From assembly GCA_041879295.1 (NCBI GenBank), contig CP047152.1, positions 1,617,501-1,681,500 on the forward strand: 64,000 nucleotides of DNA. The letters run 5' to 3'. The position numbers and the translations under genes were made by a program. Below the pieces are notes generated by a model. The model ran no database searches. It was not told the DNA's origin and saw only the letters and a list, made by a program, of their open reading frames with translations. Within the stretch, counting starts at the first letter, position 1. Each line of letters begins with the position of its first letter. Below are positions 38,006 to 46,715 of this stretch, piece by piece. The DNA comes from Pseudomonas putida (GTDB taxonomy: Bacteria > Pseudomonadota > Gammaproteobacteria > Pseudomonadales > Pseudomonadaceae).

Positions 38006-38782
38006 ATGCTGGAACTGACCGATACGCAGATCGGCACCTGGGTCGCCACCTTCATCTTGCCGTTGTTCCGGGTGACGGCGGTGCTGATGACTATGCCGAT
38101 CTTTGGCACCCGCATGCTGCCGGCGCGGGTGCGATTGTATGTGGCGGTGGCTATCACCGTGGTGATCGTCCCGGCTCTGCCACCCTTGCCCGAGTTCGCC
38201 CCGTTGAGCCTGCGCGGCCTGCTGCTGTGTGCCGAGCAGGTCATCGTCGGGGCCTTGTTCGGATTGTCATTGCAGTTGTTGTTCCAGGCTTTCGTGATCG
38301 CTGGCCAGGTCGTCGCGGTGCAGATGGGCATGGCGTTCGCATCGATGGTCGACCCGGCCAACGGCGTCAACGTCGCGGTTATCAGTCAGTTCATGACCAT
38401 GTTGGTAAGCGTGCTGTTCCTGCTGATGAACGGCCATCTGGTAGCGTTCGAGGTGCTGACCGAAAGCTTCACCACCTTGCCGGTGGGCAATGCGTTGGTG
38501 GTCAATCAGTTCTGGGAGCTGGCGGGGCGCCTCGGCTGGGTGTTCGGTGCCGGTCTCCTGCTGATCCTGCCGGCAATTGCCGCACTGTTGGTGGTGAATA
38601 TCGCCTTTGGCGTAATGACGCGTGCCGCGCCGCAGCTGAACATTTTCTCCATTGGTTTTCCGCTGACCCTGGTCATGGGCATGTTCATTTTTTGGGTCGG
38701 GCTTGCCGATATACTTTCCCATTACCAGGCATTGGCCAGCGAAGCGCTGCAATGGCTGCGTGAACTGGCGAGGGCGCGCTGA
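38006..38782 (+). CDS. fliR: Flagellar export gate protein FliR
   Basis: The 258-residue, six-helix membrane protein has the FliR pattern LPLFRVTAVLMTMPIFGTRM near its start and VVAVQMGMAFASMVDPANG in the middle. One FliR completes the helical export gate with five FliP and four FliQ subunits. It precedes flhB by two bases. Confidence 0.96.
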   Translation: MLELTDTQIGTWVATFILPLFRVTAVLMTMPIFGTRMLPARVRLYVAVAITVVIVPALPPLPEFAPLSLRGLLLCAEQVIVGALFGLSLQLLFQAFVIAGQVVAVQMGMAFASMVDPANGVNVAVISQFMTMLVSVLFLLMNGHLVAFEVLTESFTTLPVGNALVVNQFWELAGRLGWVFGAGLLLILPAIAALLVVNIAFGVMTRAAPQLNIFSIGFPLTLVMGMFIFWVGLADILSHYQALASEALQWLRELARAR

Positions 38783-38784
38783 AC

Positions 38785-39927
38785 ATGGCGGAAAGCGAAA
38801 GCGGTCAGGACAAGACAGAGGAGCCCACCGACAAGCGCAAGCGCGATGCTCGCGAGAAAGGCGAGATCGCGCGTTCCAAGGAGCTGAACACGGTGGCGGT
38901 GACCTTGGCCGGTGCCGGTGGCCTGTTGGCGTTTGGCGGCCACCTGGCCGAGACGCTGCTGGCGATCATGCGCATGAACTTCAGCCTGACCCGCGACTTC
39001 ATCGTCGATGAGCGCGCCATGGGGGCTTTCCTGCTGGCCTCGGGCAAGATGGCCATCTGGGCGGTGCAGCCGATATTGATCCTGTTGTTCGTGATTTCCT
39101 TCGTCGCGCCGATAGTCCTGGGCGGTTTCCTGTTTTCCGGCAGCCTGCTGCAGCCCAAATTCAGCCGCATGAATCCCTTGTCGGGGATCAAGCGCATGTT
39201 CTCGATGAATGCCCTGACCGAACTCTTGAAAGCATTCGCGAAATTTCTCGTGATTCTGGTCGTGGCGGTAGTGGTGCTGGTCAATGATCGTCAGGCGCTT
39301 CTCGCCATCGCCAATGAGCCGTTGGAGCAGGCGATCATCCATAGCCTGCAGGTGGTGGGCTGGAGTGCGTTGTGGATGTCGGCCGGGCTGCTGTTGATTG
39401 CGGCGGCCGACGTGCCGTTCCAGTTGTGGCAGGCGCACAACAAGCTGAAGATGACCAAGCAGGAGGTGCGTGACGAGTACAAGGACACCGAAGGTAAACC
39501 CGAGGTCAAGCAGCGTATCCGCCAACTGCAGCGCGAGGTTTCGCAGCGGCGCATGATGGCGGCGGTGCCGGATGCCGACGTGATCATCACCAACCCGACG
39601 CATTATGCGGTGGCTTTGCAGTACGACCCGGAGAAGGGTGGGGTGGCCCCACTGTTGCTGGCCAAGGGGACTGACTTCATTGCCTTGAAGATCCGCGAGA
39701 TTGGCGTGGAGCACAAGATCCAGATCCTCGAATCGCCAGCGCTGGCGCGGGCGATTTATTACTCCACCGAAATTGAGCAGGAAATCCCTGCTGGCTTGTA
39801 CCTGGCGGTGGCCCAGGTGTTGGCGTATGTGTTCCAGATTCGGCAGTACCGGGCTGGCAAGGGCAAGCGGCCAGAGCCGCTGAAGGACGACCTGCCGATC
39901 CCGCCGGATTTGCGGCGTGACAGTTGA
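38785..39927 (+). CDS. flhB: Flagellar export specificity switch FlhB
   Basis: FlhB changes the substrate class of the export gate after self-cleavage. The 380-residue protein has a charged N-terminus (ESGQDKTEEPTDKRKRDAR), four membrane helices, and a cytoplasmic domain with the autocleavage motif NPTH (Asn270-Pro271). It is the last gene of the fliL operon. Palindromic element copy D begins 30 bases after the stop. A short FlhB-like protein without membrane part or NPTH is encoded at 57425. Confidence 0.97.
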   Translation: MAESESGQDKTEEPTDKRKRDAREKGEIARSKELNTVAVTLAGAGGLLAFGGHLAETLLAIMRMNFSLTRDFIVDERAMGAFLLASGKMAIWAVQPILILLFVISFVAPIVLGGFLFSGSLLQPKFSRMNPLSGIKRMFSMNALTELLKAFAKFLVILVVAVVVLVNDRQALLAIANEPLEQAIIHSLQVVGWSALWMSAGLLLIAAADVPFQLWQAHNKLKMTKQEVRDEYKDTEGKPEVKQRIRQLQREVSQRRMMAAVPDADVIITNPTHYAVALQYDPEKGGVAPLLLAKGTDFIALKIREIGVEHKIQILESPALARAIYYSTEIEQEIPAGLYLAVAQVLAYVFQIRQYRAGKGKRPEPLKDDLPIPPDLRRDS

Positions 39928-39957
39928 TGTGTCCGGCGTAGGTTTTTTGGTGCCGGT

Positions 39958-40184
39958 GAGATAGAGCGCCGCCCGCGCGGCGCATCGCGAGCTGCGCTCG
40001 CTCCTACGTTTGTTTCAGGCCAGTCATGCCTGTGACAGGCGCGCGCGACCGCCTTGTTGGTACGACGTAATATCTCGGCATACGCCAAGGCGTTCGCGCG
40101 CGAATCCCACAGAAATAATTGGCCCGAAACAAACGTAGGAGCGAGCGCAGCTCGCGATGCGCCGCGCGGGCGGCGCTCTATCTC
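39958..40184. repeat. Palindromic repeat element, copy D, with extended arms
   Basis: This is the 227-bp element, but with a C-to-A change at position 6 of the left end (GAGATAGAGC) mirrored by the matching change at the right end (GCTCTATCTC). The palindrome continues for 17 more bases on each side (39941-39957 against 40185-40201) with one mismatch. It lies between flhB and flhA, 42 bases before the flhA sigma-54 site. Confidence 0.93.
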
Positions 40185-40226
40185 ACCGACACCAAAAAAC
40201 CACGGCGAACGCCCAAACCAAAAAGT

Positions 40227-40242
40227 TGGAAGGCTTCTTGCA
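40227..40242 (+). promoter_or_regulatory. Sigma-54 promoter of flhA
   Basis: TGGAAGGCTTCTTGCA has GG and GC spaced by 10 bases and a good TTGCA -12 element. It lies 55 bases before the flhA GTG. Confidence 0.85.
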
Positions 40243-40297
40243 GAGCCACGCCCAGGCGCCCCCTGGGCGTCAAAGTTTTGCATCAAGAGGACTCGCG

Positions 40298-42427
40298 GTG
40301 GATCGCACTCAGTTAATCAGCAACGCCCGTAACAACCTGGCCGGGCTCGGCCGGGGCAACCTGGGTGTGCCGCTGCTGCTGCTGGTGATGTTGGCAATGA
40401 TGATGTTGCCGATACCGCCGTTCCTGCTCGACGTGTTCTTCACCTTCAACATCGCCCTGTCGATCGTGGTGCTGCTGGTGTGTGTATACGCCCTGCGCCC
40501 GCTCGACTTTGCCGCGTTCCCCACCATCCTGCTGGTGGCCACTTTGTTGCGCCTGGCTCTGAACGTGGCGTCCACCCGTGTGGTCATGCTGCATGGCCAG
40601 GAGGGCCACGGCGCTGCCGGTAAAGTGATCCAGGCCTTCGGTGAGGTGGTGATCGGCGGTAACTACGTGGTCGGTGCAGTCGTGTTCGCCATCCTCATGA
40701 TCATCAACTTCGTGGTGGTGACCAAGGGGGCCGGGCGTATCTCGGAAGTGAGTGCGCGTTTCACCCTCGACGCCATGCCCGGCAAGCAGATGGCCATCGA
40801 CGCCGACCTCAATGCCGGCCTGATCGATCAGGCCCAGGCCAAGCACCGCCGTGCCGAGGTGGCGCAGGAGGCCGAGTTCTACGGTTCGATGGACGGTGCC
40901 AGCAAGTTCGTGCGCGGTGATGCCATCGCCGGCTTGCTGATCCTGTTCATCAACCTGATCGGCGGCATATTGATCGGCATGATGCAGCACGGCATGAGTT
41001 TCACGGAGGCCGGCAAGGTGTACGCCTTGCTGACCATCGGTGACGGTTTGGTGGCGCAATTGCCATCACTGCTGCTGTCCACCGCCGCCGCGATCATGGT
41101 GACCCGCGCGTCGGGCTCCGAGGACATGGGCAAGCTGATCAATCGGCAGATGTTCGATTCGCCCAAGGCCCTGGCAGTGTCTGGCGGGTTGATGATTGTC
41201 ATGGGGCTGGTGCCGGGCATGCCGCACGTGGCATTCCTCAGTCTCGGCCTGCTGGCCGGTGGGGGCGCCTACCTGGTGTGGAAGAAACAGCAGCAGGCCA
41301 AGGTCAAAGCCCTGGAAGAGGCGCAGCGCCAGCAGGACCTGCTGCCCTCGCCACAGCGCGCGCTGGAAACCAAGGAACTGGGTTGGGATGACGTCACCCC
41401 CATCGACATGATCGGCCTGGAGGTTGGCTATCGGCTGATCCCGCTGGTCGATCGCAACCAAGGCGGCCAGCTGCTGGCGCGGATCAAGGGCGTGCGCAAG
41501 AAGCTGTCGCAGGACCTGGGCTTCCTGATGCCCACCGTGCACATTCGTGACAACCTCGACCTGCAACCCAGCGCCTATCGCCTGACCCTGATGGGGGTGA
41601 TTCTGGCCGAGGCGGAGATCTATCCGGACCGCGAACTGGCAATCAACCCGGGGCAGGTGTTCGGCACCCTGAACGGTATTGCCGCGCGCGATCCGGCGTT
41701 TGGCCTGGAGGCGGTGTGGATCGATGTTGGCCAGCGTTCCCAGGCGCAGTCGCTGGGCTACACCGTGGTCGATGCCAGCACCGTGGTGGCCACCCACCTC
41801 AACCAGATCCTGCAGAAACATTGCCACGAGCTGATCGGTCACGAAGAGGTTCAGCAACTGCTGCAAGTACTTGCCAAGGCATCGCCTAAACTTGCAGAAG
41901 AGCTGGTGCCGGGTGTCATTTCCTTGTCGGGGCTGCTCAAGGTGCTGCAAGCACTGTTGTCTGAACAGGTGCCAGTGCGCGATATTCGCAGTATTGCCGA
42001 GGCCATCGCGAACAACGCTGGCAAGAGTCAAGATACCGCCGCACTGGTGGCGGCAGTGCGCGTCGGATTGTGTCGTGCCATCGTGCAAAGCATTGTCGGC
42101 GTTGAGTCGGAGCTGCCAGTGATTACCCTGGAGCCAAGGTTGGAACAGATTTTGCTGAATAGTCTGCAAAGGGCCGGGCAGGGTCAGGAAGATGGTGTTC
42201 TTCTGGAACCTAGCATGGCCGAGAAGCTGCAACGTTCGCTGATCGAGGCGGCCCAGCGCCAGGAAATGCAGGGTCAGCCGGCCATCCTTTTGGTCGCCGG
42301 CCCGATACGCGCCATGTTGTCGCGTTTCGGTCGCCTGGCTGTACCGAATTTGCATGTTCTGGCGTATCAGGAAATACCTGACAACAAGCAAGTCACCATC
42401 GTTGCCACCGTGGGCCCTAACGGCTGA
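40298..42427 (+). CDS. flhA: Flagellar export gate protein FlhA
   Basis: FlhA is the nonameric export platform that binds chaperone-substrate complexes and uses proton motive force. I start at the GTG at 40298, with AGAGGA 6 bases before it; the frame open further upstream is part of the palindromic element. The 709-residue length is typical. Eight membrane helices fill the first ~330 residues (with the conserved FHIPEP-type segment around ARFTLDAMPGKQMAIDADLN), then the cytoplasmic ring domain (TPIDMIGLEVGYRLIPLVD). Sigma-54 dependent. Confidence 0.97.
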   Translation: MDRTQLISNARNNLAGLGRGNLGVPLLLLVMLAMMMLPIPPFLLDVFFTFNIALSIVVLLVCVYALRPLDFAAFPTILLVATLLRLALNVASTRVVMLHGQEGHGAAGKVIQAFGEVVIGGNYVVGAVVFAILMIINFVVVTKGAGRISEVSARFTLDAMPGKQMAIDADLNAGLIDQAQAKHRRAEVAQEAEFYGSMDGASKFVRGDAIAGLLILFINLIGGILIGMMQHGMSFTEAGKVYALLTIGDGLVAQLPSLLLSTAAAIMVTRASGSEDMGKLINRQMFDSPKALAVSGGLMIVMGLVPGMPHVAFLSLGLLAGGGAYLVWKKQQQAKVKALEEAQRQQDLLPSPQRALETKELGWDDVTPIDMIGLEVGYRLIPLVDRNQGGQLLARIKGVRKKLSQDLGFLMPTVHIRDNLDLQPSAYRLTLMGVILAEAEIYPDRELAINPGQVFGTLNGIAARDPAFGLEAVWIDVGQRSQAQSLGYTVVDASTVVATHLNQILQKHCHELIGHEEVQQLLQVLAKASPKLAEELVPGVISLSGLLKVLQALLSEQVPVRDIRSIAEAIANNAGKSQDTAALVAAVRVGLCRAIVQSIVGVESELPVITLEPRLEQILLNSLQRAGQGQEDGVLLEPSMAEKLQRSLIEAAQRQEMQGQPAILLVAGPIRAMLSRFGRLAVPNLHVLAYQEIPDNKQVTIVATVGPNG

Positions 42428-42438
42428 GGTAGGGGATA

Positions 42439-43746
42439 ATGCAAGTTAAGCGATTTTTCGCCGCCGATATGCGTCAGGCCATGAAGCTGGTCCGTGACGA
42501 GCTGGGCGCCGATGCCGCGATCATTGGCAACCGTCGCATTGCCGGTGGTGTCGAACTGACGGCCGCGCTGGACTACAAGCTGTCCGCCCTGGCCCCGCGT
42601 GTGCCCAACGCCGAGCTGGAAGAAGAACTGCGCAAGACCCATACGCGCATTGCCAGTGCCCAGGCCGAGCTGGACCACCGTCAGGACAGCAGCGACAACA
42701 ACCGTCAATTGTTCGCCGGGCAATCTTTGACCGCTGCCGAACCGTTGATCGAGCCGCATGTCGAGGCCCCCGAGGCTGCTGCCGCACCGGCTGCTGCACC
42801 GGTTGATCCGCGCCTGTTCGATGCCATGCGTTCCGAGCTGTCGGGCCTGCGCGAGTTGCTGGAAGTGCAACTCGGTTCGCTGGCCTGGAATCAGCTGCAG
42901 GGCAGCAAGCCGCAGCAGGCCAACATTTGGCGCCGCCTGCAACGCATCGGCCTGTCGGGGCCGATCGCCCGCGAGCTGCTGGACCTGACCGCCGAGATCG
43001 AAGAGCCGCGCCAGGCCTGGCGCATGCTGCTGGCTCACTTGGCGCGGATGATCGAAATACCTGAAATCGAGCCGATCGAAGAGGGCGGCGTGATCGCCGT
43101 GGTCGGCCCGGCGGGTATGGGCAAGACCACCACCCTGGCCAAGCTGGCCGCGCGCTACGTGCTCAAGTACGGCGCGCAGAATCTGGCGCTGGTGAGCATG
43201 GACAGCTTCCGTATCGGCGCCCAGGAGCAGCTCAAGACCCTGGGCCGCATCCTCAACGTGCCGGTGACGTACGTCGACCCGGGCCAGTCGCTGGCAGCAG
43301 CGCTGGAGCCTCTGCTGCGCAAGCGCGTGGTGCTGATCGATACTGCCGGCCTGCAGGCCAGCGACCCTGCGCTGCGCATGCAACTGGAAACCTTGGCCGG
43401 GCGTGGCATTGCCGCGAAGAACTATCTGGTGCTGGCCACCACCAGCCAGAAGCAGGTGCTGACCGCCGCCTACCACAGCTACAAACGCTGTGGCCTGGCC
43501 GGCTGCATCCTGACCAAGCTCGATGAAACGGCAAGCCTTGGCGATGTGTTGAGTCTTGCCATCAGTCATGAACTGCCAGTGGCCTATCTTACCGATGGGC
43601 CACGCATTCCTGACGACTTGCACTTGCCGCGGGGCCACCAGTTGGTTTCGCGCGCGGTGAATGTGCAGCAGCAGGACGAGCCCAGCGAAGAGGCCATGGC
43701 CGACATGTTCGCTGATCTCTATCACAACCCACGGCGAGCGGGTTGA
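42439..43746 (+). CDS. flhF: Polar flagellar placement GTPase FlhF
   Basis: FlhF is an SRP-type GTPase that places the flagellum at the pole. The 435-residue protein has an N-terminal basic region (MQVKRFFAADMRQAMKLVRD), a variable linker and the NG domain with the P loop GPAGMGKTTT, then DSFRIGAQEQLKTLGRIL and DTAGLQASDPALR. It follows flhA by 11 bases and should be co-transcribed with it. Confidence 0.96.
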   Translation: MQVKRFFAADMRQAMKLVRDELGADAAIIGNRRIAGGVELTAALDYKLSALAPRVPNAELEEELRKTHTRIASAQAELDHRQDSSDNNRQLFAGQSLTAAEPLIEPHVEAPEAAAAPAAAPVDPRLFDAMRSELSGLRELLEVQLGSLAWNQLQGSKPQQANIWRRLQRIGLSGPIARELLDLTAEIEEPRQAWRMLLAHLARMIEIPEIEPIEEGGVIAVVGPAGMGKTTTLAKLAARYVLKYGAQNLALVSMDSFRIGAQEQLKTLGRILNVPVTYVDPGQSLAAALEPLLRKRVVLIDTAGLQASDPALRMQLETLAGRGIAAKNYLVLATTSQKQVLTAAYHSYKRCGLAGCILTKLDETASLGDVLSLAISHELPVAYLTDGPRIPDDLHLPRGHQLVSRAVNVQQQDEPSEEAMADMFADLYHNPRRAG

Positions 43747-43839
43747 CCATGAAGCGTGTGCAAAGTAGCTATGCCAAGGGGCACGCAGAATTGCCCTACG
43801 TGTGGCCTGAGTCCCAGCGAGACAAGGTAAAGAACAGAC

Positions 43840-44673
43840 ATGGGTAGCATGCATCCCGTACAGGTGATCGCCGTGACCGGCGGCAAAGGTGGCGTCGGCA
43901 AGACTAACGTTTCAGTGAACTTGTCCCTGGCGCTGGCCGAGCTTGGCCGCAGGGTCATGCTGCTGGACGCCGACCTGGGCCTGGCCAATGTCGACGTGTT
44001 GCTGGGCCTTGCCCCCAAACGTACTCTCGCCGATGTCATTGAAGGGCGTTGCGAACTGCGTGACGTGATGCTGCAGGGCCCTGGCGGTGTGCGCATCGTG
44101 CCGGCAGCCTCGGGCACCCAGAGCATGGTGCACCTGGCCCCAGCCCAGCACGCCGGGCTGATCCAGGCGTTCAGCGAGATCGGCGACAACCTCGATGTGT
44201 TGGTGATCGATACCGCTGCGGGTATCGGTGACTCGGTGGTCAGCTTCGTTCGCGCCGCCCAGGAAGTGCTGTTGGTGGTGTGTGATGAACCTACCTCGAT
44301 TACCGATGCCTACGCGTTGATCAAGCTGCTCAATCGTGACTACGGCATGAACCGTTTCCGTGTGTTGGCCAACATGGCGCAGAGCCCGCAGGAAGGGCGC
44401 AACCTGTTTGCCAAGCTGACCAAGGTCACCGACCGCTTCCTTGACGTTGCCCTGCAATACGTGGGTGCCGTGCCGTACGACGAGTGCGTGCGCAAGGCGG
44501 TACAGAAGCAGCGTGCCGTCTACGAAGCCTTCCCTCGCTCCAAGTGTGCGCTGGCTTTCAAGGCGATTGCCCAGAAGGTCGATAGCTGGCCGCTACCGGC
44601 CAACCCGCGCGGCCATCTGGAGTTCTTTGTCGAGCGCTTGGTGCAACCCACCAGCGCGGGACCCGTGCTATGA
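43840..44673 (+). CDS. fleN: Flagellar number regulator FleN (FlhG)
   Basis: FleN is a MinD/ParA-type ATPase that limits flagellar number by binding FleQ. The 277-residue protein has the deviant Walker A GGKGGVGKTN (Lys21), switch-type LLDADLGLANVDVLLGL, and DVLVIDTAAGIGDSVV. The ATG at 43840 is used; an ATG three codons later is also possible. The 93 bases between flhF and fleN hold no clear gene. The stop overlaps the fliA start. Confidence 0.96.
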   Translation: MGSMHPVQVIAVTGGKGGVGKTNVSVNLSLALAELGRRVMLLDADLGLANVDVLLGLAPKRTLADVIEGRCELRDVMLQGPGGVRIVPAASGTQSMVHLAPAQHAGLIQAFSEIGDNLDVLVIDTAAGIGDSVVSFVRAAQEVLLVVCDEPTSITDAYALIKLLNRDYGMNRFRVLANMAQSPQEGRNLFAKLTKVTDRFLDVALQYVGAVPYDECVRKAVQKQRAVYEAFPRSKCALAFKAIAQKVDSWPLPANPRGHLEFFVERLVQPTSAGPVL

Positions 44674-45410
44674 ACGCCAGCGGTTTCAAGATGTACAGCC
44701 GGGCGTCGAAGGACGCCCAGTACGAGCTGATCGAACGCTACGCCCCGCTGGTCAAGCGCATCGCCTACCACCTGCTGGCGCGCTTGCCGGCCAATGTGCA
44801 GGTCGAAGACCTGATCCAGGCGGGCATGATCGGGCTGCTGGAAGTGGCTAACAAATACGACGCCAGCAAGGGCGCCAGCTTTGAAACCTATGCTGGCATC
44901 CGCATCCGCGGGGCCATGCTGGACGAAGTGCGCAAAGGTGACTGGGCGCCGCGTTCGGTACACCGAAACACCCGTATGGTCAGTGACGCGATGCGTGCGG
45001 TTGAAGCCAGAACAGGCCGTGACGCTAAAGATCATGAAGTTGCTGCCGAACTCCAATTGAGTCTCGATGATTACTACGGGATCTTGAACGATACCCTGGG
45101 CAGCCGCCTGTTCAGCTTCGACGACCTGTTGCAGGACGGTGAGCACGAAGGGCTGCATGAGGATGGCGCCAGTGGCCAGGTCGAACCTGCGCGGGGGCTG
45201 GAAGAGGACCGCTTCCAGGCTGCCCTGACCGAGGCTATCGCCAACCTGCCGGAGCGTGAGCGCCTGGTGCTGGCGCTGTACTACGACGAAGAGCTGAATC
45301 TCAAGGAAATCGGTGAGGTGCTTGGTGTCAGCGAGTCGCGGGTCAGCCAGTTGCACAGCCAGTGTGCCGCGCGCCTGCGTAGCCGCCTGGGGGAATGGCG
45401 GGCGCGTTGA
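44670..45410 (+). CDS. fliA: RNA polymerase sigma-28 factor
   Basis: FliA transcribes late flagellar genes, including fliC and, by prediction, fliST. The 246-residue protein has region 2 (YAPLVKRIAYHLLARLPANV, VEDLIQAGMIGLLEVANKYD), region 3 and a region 4 helix-turn-helix (LKEIGEVLGVSESRVSQLHS). The start overlaps the fleN stop by four bases. Its anti-sigma FlgM is not in this window; the HsbA module at 30.4 kb is the known route to FlgM in P. aeruginosa. Confidence 0.97.
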   Translation: MNASGFKMYSRASKDAQYELIERYAPLVKRIAYHLLARLPANVQVEDLIQAGMIGLLEVANKYDASKGASFETYAGIRIRGAMLDEVRKGDWAPRSVHRNTRMVSDAMRAVEARTGRDAKDHEVAAELQLSLDDYYGILNDTLGSRLFSFDDLLQDGEHEGLHEDGASGQVEPARGLEEDRFQAALTEAIANLPERERLVLALYYDEELNLKEIGEVLGVSESRVSQLHSQCAARLRSRLGEWRAR

Positions 45411-45505
45411 GCCCGCTGTCGTTGCAGTCGTTTTCCACGTTGTACCGAATTGAATGAGTGCGTGCTCGGTAGGCCGAGCGCGTTTGAGACTGCTTGGAGG
45501 TCTAA

Positions 45506-45892
45506 TTGGACAAGAACATGAAAATCCTCATCGTTGACGACTTTTCGACGATGCGGCGGATCATCAAGAACCTGTTGCGTGACCTGGGTTTCACCAACAC
45601 CGAGGAAGCCGATGACGGCACCACGGCGTTGCCAATGCTGGAGAACGGTCACTACGACTTCCTGGTAACCGACTGGAACATGCCGGGCATGTCCGGCATC
45701 GACCTGCTGCGTAAAGTGCGTGCCAGTGACAAGCTGAAAAGCATGCCGGTACTGATGGTGACTGCTGAAGCCAAGCGCGACCAGATCATTGAAGCGGCCC
45801 AGGCCGGCGTCAATGGTTATGTGGTCAAGCCGTTCACCGCTCAGGTGCTCAAAGAGAAGATCGAGAAGATCTTCGAACGCGTCAACGGCTGA
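45506..45892 (+). CDS. cheY: Chemotaxis response regulator CheY
   Basis: Phospho-CheY binds FliM and reverses rotation. GGAGG at 45496-45500 sits 5 bases before a TTG, giving a 128-residue protein; the ATG at 45518, used by convention in relatives, is 17 bases from the site. With the TTG start the acidic pair is Asp11/Asp12 ([12 protein letters not shown]), the phosphoacceptor Asp56 ([10 protein letters not shown]) and the lysine is in VVKPFT. A weak hairpin (gctcggtaggccgagc, 45464-45479) lies upstream. Confidence 0.95.
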   Translation: MDKNMKILIVDDFSTMRRIIKNLLRDLGFTNTEEADDGTTALPMLENGHYDFLVTDWNMPGMSGIDLLRKVRASDKLKSMPVLMVTAEAKRDQIIEAAQAGVNGYVVKPFTAQVLKEKIEKIFERVNG

Positions 45893-45914
45893 GTCACGTT
45901 ACGGGGGGCGCGTC

Positions 45915-46703
45915 ATGGATTCATCACAAACGTCTTTGGGCGAGTTCGAATCGACCCTGAAGAAGCATGCCCAGGAGTTGGTCGAAAGCCTGGAACGGGG
46001 CCGTTTCGGCGAGGCGGTGCAGCTGATTCACGAGCTGAACCAGACCCGCGACCGCGGCCTGTATCAGGAAGTCGGCAAGCTGACTCGCGAGCTGCACAGT
46101 GCCATCGTCAGTTTCCAGATCGACCCCACCATGCCGCAGGCAGAAGAGGTGTCGCAGATTACCGACGCCACCGAGCGCCTGTCCTATGTGGTCAAGCTCA
46201 CCGAGGGCGCGGCCAACCGCACCATGGATCTGGTCGAGGAAAGCACGCCGGTGCTCAATGAACTGGCCAGCGAGGCCAAGGCCCTGAGTACCGACTGGCA
46301 GCGTTTCATGCGCCGCGAAGTGGCTGCGCCGGAATTTCGTGATCTGGTCAAGCGAGTCGACAGTTTCCTGACGCACAGCGCCGAGGGTAACCGAAAGGTT
46401 GCCGGGCACCTCAATGACATTTTGCTGGCCCAGGACTATCAGGACCTGACCGGCCAGGTGATCAAACGCGTCACCACACTGGTGACCGAGGTGGAGAGCA
46501 ATCTGCTCAAGCTGGTGCTGATGGCCAGCCAGGTCGACCGCTTTGCCGGTATAAACCATGATCACGATCAATTGCGTGCAGAAAAAGATCGAGAAAAACA
46601 TCCGACTCGGGGTGAAGGTCCGCAGATTCATGCCGATAAGCGTGAAGACGTCGTGTCCGGTCAGGACGATGTCGATGATCTGCTGTCCAGCCTTGGTTTT
46701 TAA
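45915..46703 (+). CDS. cheZ: Chemotaxis phosphatase CheZ
   Basis: CheZ dephosphorylates CheY. The ATG at 45915 is used, as the longer open frame overlaps cheY. The 262-residue protein is a long helical hairpin with the active-site region LAQDYQDLTGQVIKRVT and ends with the CheY-binding peptide DDVDDLLSSLGF. It lies between cheY and cheA as in other pseudomonads. Confidence 0.95.
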   Translation: MDSSQTSLGEFESTLKKHAQELVESLERGRFGEAVQLIHELNQTRDRGLYQEVGKLTRELHSAIVSFQIDPTMPQAEEVSQITDATERLSYVVKLTEGAANRTMDLVEESTPVLNELASEAKALSTDWQRFMRREVAAPEFRDLVKRVDSFLTHSAEGNRKVAGHLNDILLAQDYQDLTGQVIKRVTTLVTEVESNLLKLVLMASQVDRFAGINHDHDQLRAEKDREKHPTRGEGPQIHADKREDVVSGQDDVDDLLSSLGF

Positions 46704-46715
46704 GGAGCACGTTTG

